Under the pieces are notes generated by a model. The model was not told the origin of the DNA, searched no databases, and saw nothing but the letters and a program-made list of their open reading frames with translations. Source: Auanema rhodensis (taxonomy: Eukaryota; Nematoda; Chromadorea; Rhabditida; Rhabditidae). From it: a stretch of DNA of 64,000 nucleotides. Where the stretch lies: positions 12,534,131 to 12,598,130 of the forward strand of contig OZ059894.1 in the NCBI GenBank assembly GCA_964057225.1. The letters are read 5' to 3'. Each line of letters opens with the position of its first letter. The stretch's first letter is position 1. Made by a program: the position numbers and the translations under genes. This document shows positions 53,315 through 64,000 of this stretch, in pieces.

Positions 53315-54117
53315 AATATGAGATTGTTTCAAAATACGTGATTAAATGAAGAAAATGGAGTAAAATGAATTGGAAAATTATAAAATATTTTCCTGTTTTA
53401 TTTCTTGAGTTTCAAAATATTCAAACTTTTTTTTTTCACTGTTTAAAATCTTAATGAACGAATGAATTGTTTCAAAACTATTGTAAAAATATGAGATTGT
53501 TTCAAAATACGTGATTAAATGAAGAAAATAGAGTAAAATGAATTGGAATATTATAAAATATTTTCATGTTTTATTTCTTGAGTATCAAAATATTCAAACT
53601 TTTTTTTTTCACTGTTTAAAATCTTAATGAACGAATGAATTGTTTCAAAACTATTGTAAAAATATGAGATTGTTTCAAAATACGTGATTAAATGAAGAAA
53701 ATGGAGTAAAATGAATTGGAAAATTATAAAATATTTTCATGTTTTATTTCTTGAGTTTCAAAATATTCAAACTTTTTTTTTTCACTGTTTAAAATCTTAA
53801 TGAACGAATGAATTGTTTCAAAACTATTGTAAAAATATGAGATTGTTTCAAAATACGTGATTAAATGAAGAAAATGGAGTAAAATGAATTGGAAAATTAT
53901 AAAATATTTCCATGTTTTATTTTCTTAGTATCAGAAAATTCAAATTAAGATCGTTTTTAATGTTTCAAATCTTAATGAACGAATGAATTGTTTCAAAACT
54001 ATTGTGAAAATATGAGATTGTTTCAAAATACGTGATTAAATGAAGAAAATGGAGTAAAATGAATTGGAAAATTATAAAATATTTTCATGTTTTATTTCTT
54101 GAGTATCAAAATATTCA

Positions 54118-54183
54118 AAATTATATCTTTTTTACTGTTAAAAACATTATTAACTGGATGATTTGTTTCGAAATTATTGCAAA
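54118..54183 (+). repeat. Satellite B type B3 variant segment, copy 6
   Basis: The variant block has aactggatg at 54,152, 869 bp (five monomers) after copy 5. No B3 segment is seen from here to the end of the window. Confidence 0.85.
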
Positions 54184-55129
54184 AATATGAGATTGTTTCA
54201 AAATACGTGATTAAATGAAGAAAATGGAGTAAAATGAATTGGAAAATTATAAAATATTTTCCTGTTTTATTTCTTGAGTTTCAAAATATTCAAACTTTTT
54301 TTTTTCACTGTTTAAAATCTTAATAAACGAATGAATTGTTTCAAAACTATTGTAAAAATATGAGATTGTTTCAAAATACGTGATTAAATGAAGAAAATAG
54401 AGTAAAATGAATTGGAATATTATAAAATATTTTCATGTTTTATTTCTTGAGTATCAAAATATTCAAACTTTTTTTTTTCACTGTTTAAAATCTTAATGAA
54501 CGAATGAATTGTTTCAAAACTATTGTAAAAATATGAGATTGTTTCAAAATACGTGATTAAATGAAGAAAATGGAGTAAAATGAATTGGAAAATTATAAAA
54601 TATTTTCATGTTTTATTTCTTGAGTTTCAAAATATTCAAACTTTTTTTTTTCACTGTTTAAAATCTTAATGAACGAATGAATTGTTTCAAAACTATTGTA
54701 AAAATATGAGATTGTTTCAAAATACGTGATTAAATGAAGAAAATGGAGTAAAATGAATTGGAAAATTATAAAATATTTCCATGTTTTATTTTCTTAGTAT
54801 CAGAAAATTCAAATTAAGATCGTTTTTAATGTTTCAAATCTTAATGAACGAATTAATTGTTTCAAAACTATTGTAAAAATATGAGATTGTTTCAAAATAC
54901 GTGATTAAATGAAGAAAATAGAGTAAAATGAATTGGAATATTATAAAATATTTTCATGTTTTATTTCTTGAGTATCAAAATATTCAAACTTTTTTTTTTC
55001 ACTGTTTAAAATCTTAATGAACGAATGAATTGTTTCAAAACTATTGTAAAAATATGAGATTGTTTCAAAATACGTGATTAAATGAAGAAAATGGAGTAAA
55101 ATGAATTGGAAAATTATAAAATATTTTCA

Positions 55130-55190
55130 TGTTTTATTTCTTGAGTTTCAAAATATTCAAATTAAGATCGTTTTTAATGTTTCAAATCTT
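55130..55190 (+). repeat. Hybrid B1/B2 monomer
   Basis: The monomer's variable part starts as B1 (atttcttgagtttcaaaatattc, split at about 55,158) and continues as B2 (aaattaagatcgttttt). I saw no other monomer with this order. It is followed by two or more B2 monomers in a row (near 55,320 and 55,497). This looks like a direct product of recombination between the two monomer types within their short shared text attcaaa. Confidence 0.83.
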
Positions 55191-56234
55191 AATGAACGAA
55201 TTAATTGTTTCAAAACTATTGTAAAAATATGAGATTGTTTCAAAATACGTGATTAAATGAAGAAAATAGAGTAAAATGAATTGGAAAATTATAAAATATT
55301 TCCATGTTTTATTTTCTTAGTATCAGAAAATTCAAATTAAGATCGTTTTTAATGTTTCAAATCTTAATGAACGAATTAATTGTTTCAAAACTATTGTAAA
55401 AATATGAGATTGTTTCAAAATACGTGATTAAATGAAGAAAATAGAGTAAAATGAATTGGAAAATTATAAAATATTCCCATGTTTTATTTTCTTAGTATCA
55501 GAAAATTCAAATTAAGATCGTTTTTAATGTTTCAAATCTTAATGAACGAATGAATTGTTTCGAAACTATTGTAAAAATATGAGATTGTTTCAAAATACGT
55601 GATTAAATGAAGAAAATAGAGTAAAATGAATTGGAATATTATAAAATATTTTCATGTTTTATTTCTTGAGTATCAAAATATTCAAACTTTTTTTTTTCAC
55701 TGTTTAAAATCTTAATGAACGAATGAATTGTTTCAAAACTATTGTAAAAATTTGAGATTGTTTCAAAATACGTGATTAAATGAAGAAAATAGAGTAAAAT
55801 GAATTGGAAAATTATAAAATATTTTCATGTTTTATTTCTTGAGTTTCAAAATATTCAAACTTTTTTTTTTCACTGTTTAAAATCTTAATGAACGAATGAA
55901 TTGTTTCAAAACTATTGTAAAAATATGAGATTGTTTCAAAATACGTGATTAAATGAAGAAAATGGAGTGAAATGAATTGGAAAATTATAAAATATTTCCA
56001 TGTTTTATTTTCTTAGTATCAGAAAATTCAAATTAAGATCGTTTTTAATGTTTCAAATCTCAATGAACGAATGAATTGTTTCAAAACTATTGTAAAAATA
56101 TGAGATTGTTTCAAAATACGTGATTAAATGAAGAAAATGGAGTAAACTGAATTGGAAAATTATAAAATATTTTCATGTTTTATTTCTTGAGTATCAAAAT
56201 ATTTAAACTTTTTTTTTTCACTGTTTAAAATCTT

Positions 56235-57160
56235 ACAGAACGAATGAATTGTTTCAAAACTATTGTAAAAATTTGAGATTGTTTCAAAATACGTGATTAA
56301 ATGAAGAAAATGGAGTAAAATGAATTGGAAAATTATAAAATATTTCCATGTTTTATTTTCTTAGTATCAGAAAATTCAAATTAAGATCGTTTTTAATGTT
56401 TCAAATCTTAATGAACGAATTAATTGTTTCAAAACTATTGTAAAAATATGAGATTGTTTCAAAATACGTGATTAAATGAAGGAAATGGAGTAAAATGAAT
56501 TGGAAAATTATAAAATATTTTCATGTTTTATTTCTTGAGTTTCAAAATATTCAAACTTTTTTTTTTCACTGTTCAAAATCTTAATGAACGAATGAATTGT
56601 TTCAAAACTATTGTAAAAATATGAGATTGTTTCAAAATACGTGATTAAATAAAGAAAATGGAATAAAATGAATTGGAAAATTATAAAAAATTTCCATGTT
56701 TTATTTTCTTAGTATCAGAAAATTCAAATTAAGATCGTTTTTAATGTTTCAAATCTTAATGAACGAATGAATTGTTTCAAAACTATTGTGAAAATATGAG
56801 ATTGTTTCAAAATACGTGATTAAATGAAGAAAATGGAGTAAAATGAATTGGAAAATTATAAAATATTTTCATGTTTTATTTCTTGAGTATCAAAATATTT
56901 AAACTTTTTTTTTTCACTGTTTAAAATCTTACAGAACGAATGAATTGTTTCAAAACTATTGTAAAAATTTGAGATTGTTTCAAAATACGTGATTAAATGA
57001 AGAAAATGGAGTAAAATGAATTGGAAAATTATAAAATATTTCCATGTTTTATTTTCTTAGTATCAGAAAATTCAAATTAAGATCGTTTTTAATGTTTCAA
57101 ATCTTAATGAACGAATTAATTGTTTCAAAACTATTGTAAAAATATGAGATTGTTTCAAAA
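56235..57160 (+). repeat. Satellite B 4-monomer period (696 bp)
   Basis: The variant acagaacgaatg occurs at 56,235 and 56,931, 696 bp or four monomers apart, and each is followed by the same series (aaaaatttgag, B2, gaacgaattaattg, gaaggaaatgg). The repeated part is about 0.25 kb or more. Confidence 0.7.
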
Positions 57161-59084
57161 TACGTGATTAAATGAAGGAAATGGAGTAAAATGAATTGGA
57201 AAATTATAAAATATTTTCATGTTTTATTTCTTGAGTTTCAAAATATTCAAACTTTTTTTTTTCACTGTTCAAAATCTTAATGAACGAATGAATTGTTTCA
57301 AAACTATTGTAAAAATTTGAGATTGTTTCAAAATACGTGATTAAAAGAAGAAAATGGAGTAAAATGAATTGGAAAATTATAAAATATTTCCATGTTTTAT
57401 TTTTTTAGTATCAGAAAATTCAAATTAAGATCGTTTTTAATGTTTCAAATCTCAATGAACGAATGAATTGTTTCAAAACTATTGTAAAAATATGAGATTG
57501 TTTCAAAATACGTGATTAAATGAAGGAAATGGAGTAAAATGAATTGGAAAATTATAAAATATTTTCATGTTTTATTTCTTGAGTTTCAAAATATTCAAAC
57601 TTTTTTTTTTCACTGTTCAAAATCTTAATGAACGAATGAATTGTTTCAAAACTATTGTAAAAATATGAGATTGTTTCAAAATACGTGATTAAATAAAGAA
57701 AATGGAATAAAATGAATTGGAAAATTATAAAATATTTCCATGTTTTATTTTCTTAGTATCAGAAAATTCAAATTAAGATCGTTTTTAATGTTTCAAATCT
57801 CAATGAACGAATGAATTGTTTCAAAACTATTGTAAAAATATGAGATTGTTTCAAAATACGTGATTAAATGAAGAAAATAGAGTAAAATGAATTGGAATAT
57901 TATAAAATATTTTCATGTTTTATTTCTTGAGTATCAAAATATTCAAACTTTTTTTTTTCACTGTTTAAAATCTTAACGAACGAATGAATTGTTTCAAAAC
58001 TATTGTAAAAATTTGAGATTGTTTCAAAATACGTGATTAAATGAAGAAAATAGAGTAAAATGAATTGGAAAATTATAAAATATTTTCATGTTTTATTTCT
58101 TGAGTTTCAAAATATTCAAACTTTTTTTTTTCACTGTTTAAAATCTTACAGAACGAATGAATTGTTTCAAAACTATTGTAAAAATATGAGATTGTTTCAA
58201 AATACGTGATTAAATGAAGAAAATGCAGTAAAATGAATTGGAAAATTATAAAATATTTCCATGTTTTATTTTCTTAGTATCAGAAAATTCAAATTAAGAT
58301 CGTTTTTAATGTTTCAAATCTTAATGAACGAATGAATTGTTTCGAAACTATTGTAAAAATATGAGATTGTTTCAAAATACGTGATTAAATGAAGAAAATA
58401 GAGTAAAATGAATTGGAATATTATAAAATATTTTCATGTTTTATTTCTTGAGTATCAAAATATTCAAACTTTTTTTTTTCACTGTTTAAAATCTTAACGA
58501 ACGAATGAATTGTTTCAAAACTATTGTAAAAATTTGAGATTGTTTCAAAATACGTGATTAAATGAAGAAAATAGAGTAAAATGAATTGGAAAATTATAAA
58601 ATATTTTCATGTTTTATTTCTTGAGTTTCAAAATATTCAAACTTTTTTTTTTCACTGTTTAAAATCTTACAGAACGAATGAATTGTTTCAAAACTATTGT
58701 AAAAATTTGAGATTGTTTCAAAATACGTGATTAAATGAAGAAAATGGAGTAAAATGAATTGGAAAATTATAAAATATTTCCATGTTTTATTTTTTTAGTA
58801 TCAGAAAATTCAAATTAAGATCGTTTTTAATGTTTCAAATCTCAATGAACGAATGAATTGTTTCAAAACTATTGTAAAAATTTGAGATTGTTTCAAAATA
58901 CGTGATTAAATGAAGAAAATAGAGTAAAATGAATTGGAAAATTATAAAATATTTTCATGTTTTATTTCTTGAGTTTCAAAATATTCAAACTTTTTTTTTT
59001 CACTGTTCAAAATCTTAATGAACGAATGAATTGTTTCAAAACTATTGTAAAAATTTGAGATTGTTTCAAAATACGTGATTAAAA

Positions 59085-59780
59085 GAAGAAAATGGAGTAA
59101 AATGAATTGGAAAATTATAAAATATTTCCATGTTTTATTTTCTTAGTATCAGAAAATTCAAATTAAGATCGTTTTTAATGTTTCAAATCTTAATGAACGA
59201 ATTAATTGTTTCAAAACTATTGTAAAAATATGAGATTGTTTCAAAATACGTGATTAAATGAAGGAAATGGAGTAAAATGAATTGGAAAATTATAAAATAT
59301 TTTCATGTTTTATTTCTTGAGTTTCAAAATATTCAAACTTTTTTTTTTCACTGTTCAAAATCTTAATGAACGAATGAATTGTTTCAAAACTATTGTAAAA
59401 ATTTGAGATTGTTTCAAAATACGTGATTAAAAGAAGAAAATGGAGTAAAATGAATTGGAAAATTATAAAATATTTCCATGTTTTATTTTTTTAGTATCAG
59501 AAAATTCAAATTAAGATCGTTTTTAATGTTTCAAATCTCAATGAACGAATGAATTGTTTCAAAACTATTGTAAAAATATGAGATTGTTTCAAAATACGTG
59601 ATTAAATGAAGAAAATAGAGTAAAATGAATTGGAATATTATAAAATATTTTCATGTTTTATTTCTTGAGTATCAAAATATTCAAACTTTTTTTTTTCACT
59701 GTTTAAAATCTTAATGAACGAATGAATTGTTTCAAAACTATTGTAAAAATATGAGATTGTTTCAAAATACGTGATTAAAT
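59085..59780 (+). repeat. Satellite B 4-monomer unit (696 bp), copy 1
   Basis: This unit is directly repeated at 59,781-60,476, with about 100 bp of further match. The variant gattaaaagaag occurs at the same offset inside both copies (59,425 and 60,121); other cases are at 57,339 and 59,077. Confidence 0.78.
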
Positions 59781-60476
59781 GAAGAAAATGGAGTAAAATG
59801 AATTGGAAAATTATAAAATATTTCCATGTTTTATTTTCTTAGTATCAGAAAATTCAAATTAAGATCGTTTTTAATGTTTCAAATCTTAATGAACGAATTA
59901 ATTGTTTCAAAACTATTGTAAAAATATGAGATTGTTTCAAAATACGTGATTAAATGAAGGAAATGGAGTAAAATGAATTGGAAAATTATAAAATATTTTC
60001 ATGTTTTATTTCTTGAGTTTCAAAATATTCAAACTTTTTTTTTTCACTGTTCAAAATCTTAATGAACGAATGAATTGTTTCAAAACTATTGTAAAAATTT
60101 GAGATTGTTTCAAAATACGTGATTAAAAGAAGAAAATGGAGTAAAATGAATTGGAAAATTATAAAATATTTCCATGTTTTATTTTTTTAGTATCAGAAAA
60201 TTCAAATTAAGATCGTTTTTAATGTTTCAAATCTCAATGAACGAATGAATTGTTTCAAAACTATTGTAAAAATATGAGATTGTTTCAAAATACGTGATTA
60301 AATGAAGAAAATAGAGTAAAATGAATTGGAATATTATAAAATATTTTCATGTTTTATTTCTTGAGTATCAAAATATTCAAACTTTTTTTTTTCACTGTTT
60401 AAAATCTTAATGAACGAATGAATTGTTTCAAAACTATTGTAAAAATATGAGATTGTTTCAAAATACGTGATTAAAT
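59781..60476 (+). repeat. Satellite B 4-monomer unit (696 bp), copy 2
   Basis: This is a tandem copy of 59,085-59,780. The match is lost near 60,590, where gaacgaatgaattgtttcg replaces gaacgaattaattgtttc. Confidence 0.78.
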
Positions 60477-60600
60477 GAAGAAAATGGAGTAAAATGAATT
60501 GGAAAATTATAAAATATTTCCATGTTTTATTTTCTTAGTATCAGAAAATTCAAATTAAGATCGTTTTTAATGTTTCAAATCTTAATGAACGAATGAATTG

Positions 60601-61817
60601 TTTCGAAACTATTGTAAAAATATGAGATTGTTTCAAAATACGTGATTAAATGAAGAAAATAGAGTAAAATGAATTGGAATATTATAAAATATTTTCATGT
60701 TTTATTTCTTGAGTATCAAAATATTCAAACTTTTTTTTTTCACTGTTTAAAATCTTAACGAACGAATGAATTGTTTCAAAACTATTGTAAAAATTTGAGA
60801 TTGTTTCAAAGTACGTGATTAAATGAAGAAAATAGAGTAAAATGAATTGGAAAATTATAAAATATTTTCATGTTTTATTTCTTGAGTTTCAAAATATTCA
60901 AACTTTTTTTTTTCACTGTTTAAAATCTTAATGAACGAATGAATTGTTTCAAAACTATTATAAAAATATGAGATTGTTTCAAAATACGTGATTAAATGAA
61001 GAAAATGGAGTAAAATGAATTGGAAAATTATAAAATATTTCCATGTTTTATTTTCTTAGTATCAGAAAATTCAAATTAAGATCGTTTTTAATGTTTCAAA
61101 TCTCAATGAACGAATGAATTGTTTCAAAACTATTGTAAAAATATGAGATTGTTTCAAAATACGTGATTAAATGAAGAAAATGGAGTAAAATGAATTGGAA
61201 AATTATAAAATATTTCCATGTTTTATTTTCTTAGTATCAGAAAATTCAAATTAAGATCGTTTTTAATGTTTCAAATCTTAATGAACGAATGAATTGTTTC
61301 GAAACTATTGTAAAAATATGAGATTGTTTCAAAATACGTGATTAAATGAAGAAAATAGAGTAAAATGAATTGGAATATTATAAAATATTTTCATGTTTTA
61401 TTTCTTGAGTATCAAAATATTCAAACTTTTTTTTTTCACTGTTTAAAATCTTAATGAACGAATGAATTGTTTCAAAACTATTGTAAAAATTTGAGATTGT
61501 TTCAAAATACGTGATTAAATGAAGAAAATAGAGTAAAATGAATTGGAAAATTATAAAATATTTTCATGTTTTATTTCTTGAGTTTCAAAATATTCAAACT
61601 TTTTTTTTTCACTGTTTAAAATCTTAATGAACGAATGAATTGTTTCAAAACTATTATAAAAATATGAGATTGTTTCAAAATACGTGATTAAATGAAGAAA
61701 ATGGAGTAAAATGAATTGAAAAATTATAAAATATTTCCATGTTTTATTTTCTTAGTATCAGAAAATTCAAATTAAGATCGTTTTTAATGTTTCAAATCTT
61801 AATGAACGAATGAATTG
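60601..61817 (+). repeat. Satellite B 7-monomer unit (1,217 bp), copy 1
   Basis: This seven-monomer unit is directly repeated at 61,818-63,034. The offset holds at tttcgaaac (60,601 and 61,818; 61,298 and 62,514), ctattataaa (60,955 and 62,172; 61,651 and 62,868) and gaattgaaaaatt (near 61,714 and 62,931). Inside, it consists of a 4-monomer and a 3-monomer part, each starting with tttcgaaac. Confidence 0.85.
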
Positions 61818-63034
61818 TTTCGAAACTATTGTAAAAATATGAGATTGTTTCAAAATACGTGATTAAATGAAGAAAATAGAGTAAAATGAATTGGAATATT
61901 ATAAAATATTTTCATGTTTTATTTCTTGAGTATCAAAATATTCAAACTTTTTTTTTTCACTGTTTAAAATCTTAACGAACGAATGAATTGTTTCAAAACT
62001 ATTGTAAAAATTTGAGATTGTTTCAAAATACGTGATTAAATGAAGAAAATAGAGTAAAATGAATTGGAAAATTATAAAATATTTTCATGTTTTATTTCTT
62101 GAGTTTCAAAATATTCAAACTTTTTTTTTTCACTGTTTAAAATCTTAATGAACGAATGAATTGTTTCAAAACTATTATAAAAATATGAGATTGTTTCAAA
62201 ATACGTGATTAAATGAAGAAAATGGAGTAAAATGAATTGGAAAATTATAAAATATTTCCATGTTTTATTTTCTTAGTATCAGAAAATTCAAATTAAGATC
62301 GTTTTTAATGTTTCAAATCTCAATGAACGAATGAATTGTTTCAAAACTATTGTAAAAATATGAGATTGTTTCAAAATACGTGATTAAATGAAGAAAATGG
62401 AGTAAAATGAATTGGAAAATTATAAAATATTTCCATGTTTTATTTTCTTAGTATCAGAAAATTCAAATTAAGATCGTTTTTAATGTTTCAAATCTTAATG
62501 AACGAATGAATTGTTTCGAAACTATTGTAAAAATATGAGATTGTTTCAAAATACGTGATTAAATGAAGAAAATAGAGTAAAATGAATTGGAATATTATAA
62601 AATATTTTCATGTTTTATTTCTTGAGTATCAAAATATTCAAACTTTTTTTTTTCACTGTTTAAAATCTTAATGAACGAATGAATTGTTTCAAAACTATTG
62701 TAAAAATTTGAGATTGTTTCAAAATACGTGATTAAATGAAGAAAATAGAGTAAAATGAATTGGAAAATTATAAAATATTTTCATGTTTTATTTCTTGAGT
62801 TTCAAAATATTCAAACTTTTTTTTTTCACTGTTTAAAATCTTAATGAACGAATGAATTGTTTCAAAACTATTATAAAAATATGAGATTGTTTCAAAATAC
62901 GTGATTAAATGAAGAAAATGGAGTAAAATGAATTGAAAAATTATAAAATATTTCCATGTTTTATTTTCTTAGTATCAGAAAATTCAAATTAAGATGGTTT
63001 TTAATGTTTCAAATCTCAATGAACGAATGAATTG
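61818..63034 (+). repeat. Satellite B 7-monomer unit (1,217 bp), copy 2
   Basis: This is a tandem copy of 60,601-61,817. Private changes include aagatggttttt near 62,992 and ctcaatgaacg near 63,016, where the match begins to fail. Confidence 0.85.
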
Positions 63035-64000
63035 TTTCAAAACTATTGTAAAAATATGAGATTGTTTCAAAATACGTGATTAAATGAAGAAAATGGAGTA
63101 AAATGAATTGGAAAATTATAAAATATTTTCATGTTTTATTTCTTGAGTATCAAAATACTTAAACTTTTTTTTTTCACTGTTTAAAATCTTACAGAACGAA
63201 TGAATTGTTTCAAAACTATTGTAAAAATTTGAGATTGTTTCAAAATACGTGATTAAATGAAGAAAATGGAGTAAAATGAATTGGAAAATTATAAAATATT
63301 TCCATGTTTTATTTTCTTAGTATCAGAAAATTCAAATTAAGATCGTTTTTAATGTTTCAAATCTTAATGAACGAATTAACTGTTTCAAAACTATTGTAAA
63401 AATATGAGATTGTTTCAAAATACGTGATTAAATGAAGAAAATAGAGTAAAATGAATTGGAATATTATAAAATATTTTCATGTTTTATTTCTTGAGTATCA
63501 AAATATTCAAACTTTTTTTTTTCACTGTTTAAAATCTTATTGAACGAATGAATTGTTTCAAAACTATTGTAAAAATATGAGATTGTTTCAAAATACGTGA
63601 TTAAATGAAGGAAATGGAGTAAAATGAATTGGAAAATTATAAAATATTTTCATGTTTTATTTCTTGAGTTTCAAAATATTCAAACTTTTTTTTTCACTGT
63701 TCAAAATCTTAATGAACGAATGAATTGTTTCAAAACTATTGTAAAAATTTGAGATTGTTTCAAAATACGTGATTAAATGAAGAAAATGGAGTAAAATGAA
63801 TTGGAAAATTATAAAATATTTCCATGTTTTATTTTTTTGTATCAGAAAATTCAAATTAAGATCGTTTTTAATGTTTCAAATCTCAATGAACGAATGAATT
63901 GTTTCAAAACTATTGTAAAAATATGAGATTGTTTCAAAATACGTGATTAAATGAAGAAAATGGAGTAAAATGAATTGGAAAATTATAAAATATTTTCATG

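Larger units (their letters stand above)
1..64000. other. No gene identified in the window
   Basis: I see no open reading frame longer than about 70 codons. Those that exist lie within satellite monomers, recur only because the monomers recur, and show no protein family features. No tRNA or rRNA sequence, intron-exon structure, transposon end or telomere repeat is visible. There are also no stretches of unique sequence longer than the junction itself. Confidence 0.92.
41115..64000 (+). repeat. Satellite B array, 173-175 bp tandem monomers
   Basis: About 132 head-to-tail copies of a 173-175 bp monomer fill the rest of the window and continue beyond it. Measured spacings of tgaacgaat are 171 (first copy), 175, 173 and 175 bp. 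One B2 monomer counted base by base is about 21% GC, much lower than satellite A. Each monomer has an almost invariant part, from ctattgtaaaaatatgag through attgtttcaaaatacgtg and attaaatgaagaaaat to aaattataaaat, and a variable part of about 60 bp that separates types B1, B2 and B3. No coding potential is apparent. The array looks like eukaryotic heterochromatic satellite; a centromeric role is possible but not shown. Confidence 0.97.

Noticed and set aside
63657-63854. Minus-strand open frame of 65 codons in satellite B
   Set aside because: It crosses monomers of an AT-rich satellite and is open because of single-base changes such as a shortened T run. It is not kept in other copies.
41115-64000. 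Relationship to primate alpha satellite because of the similar monomer length (about 171 bp)
   Set aside because: Only the length is similar. Base composition and sequence (21% GC, TGTTTCAAA subrepeats) show no resemblance that I can recognise.
1-64000. Telomere repeats, microsatellite arrays, rRNA or histone gene clusters as the source of tandem structure
   Set aside because: Unit lengths and sequences do not fit any of these. There is no TTAGGG- or TTAGG-type repeat, no conserved rRNA text and no long reading frames.

Overview
The whole 64 kb window is tandemly repeated satellite DNA. I find no credible protein-coding gene, no tRNA or rRNA, no CRISPR array and no recognisable transposon. 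Two satellite families, unrelated by eye, lie side by side and are joined at about position 41,114. Long head-to-tail arrays of AT-rich monomers with higher-order structure point to eukaryotic heterochromatin, most plausibly centromeric or pericentromeric. I do not recognise either monomer as a named satellite and cannot assign a species or clade.

Satellite A (1 to 41,114) has a monomer of 230-233 bp and about 33% GC (counted on one monomer), giving roughly 178 copies, all in the same orientation. From 1 to about 23.7 kb the monomers are homogeneous and arranged in overlapping large duplications with shifts of 13, 22, 23, 30 and more monomers; the clearest is a 22-monomer shift of about 5,070 bp. 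From 23.7 to 41.1 kb the array is more diverse. It contains a 282-bp monomer with an internal 52-bp duplication, nine strongly diverged monomers, an 8-monomer (1,840 bp) higher-order unit present three times, a 3-monomer duplication and a 2-monomer duplication.

Satellite B (41,115 to 64,000, continuing past the window) has a monomer of 173-175 bp and about 21% GC, giving roughly 132 copies, again all in one orientation. Two main monomer types, B1 (about 173 bp) and B2 (about 175 bp), share an almost invariant stretch of about 110 bp and differ in the rest. They often alternate, but the alternation is broken in places. A third type, B3, occurs six times with the same variant block. Larger units of 4, 5, 7 and 19 monomers are visible, including a 2.7-kb stretch repeated exactly 3,300 bp downstream.

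There are no genes to work together here. The biological content is the organisation of the arrays: how the monomer types are ordered, where homogenisation has been strong or weak, and how one satellite passes directly into the other. Block boundaries were found by eye from shared rare variants and are accurate to roughly tens of bases.
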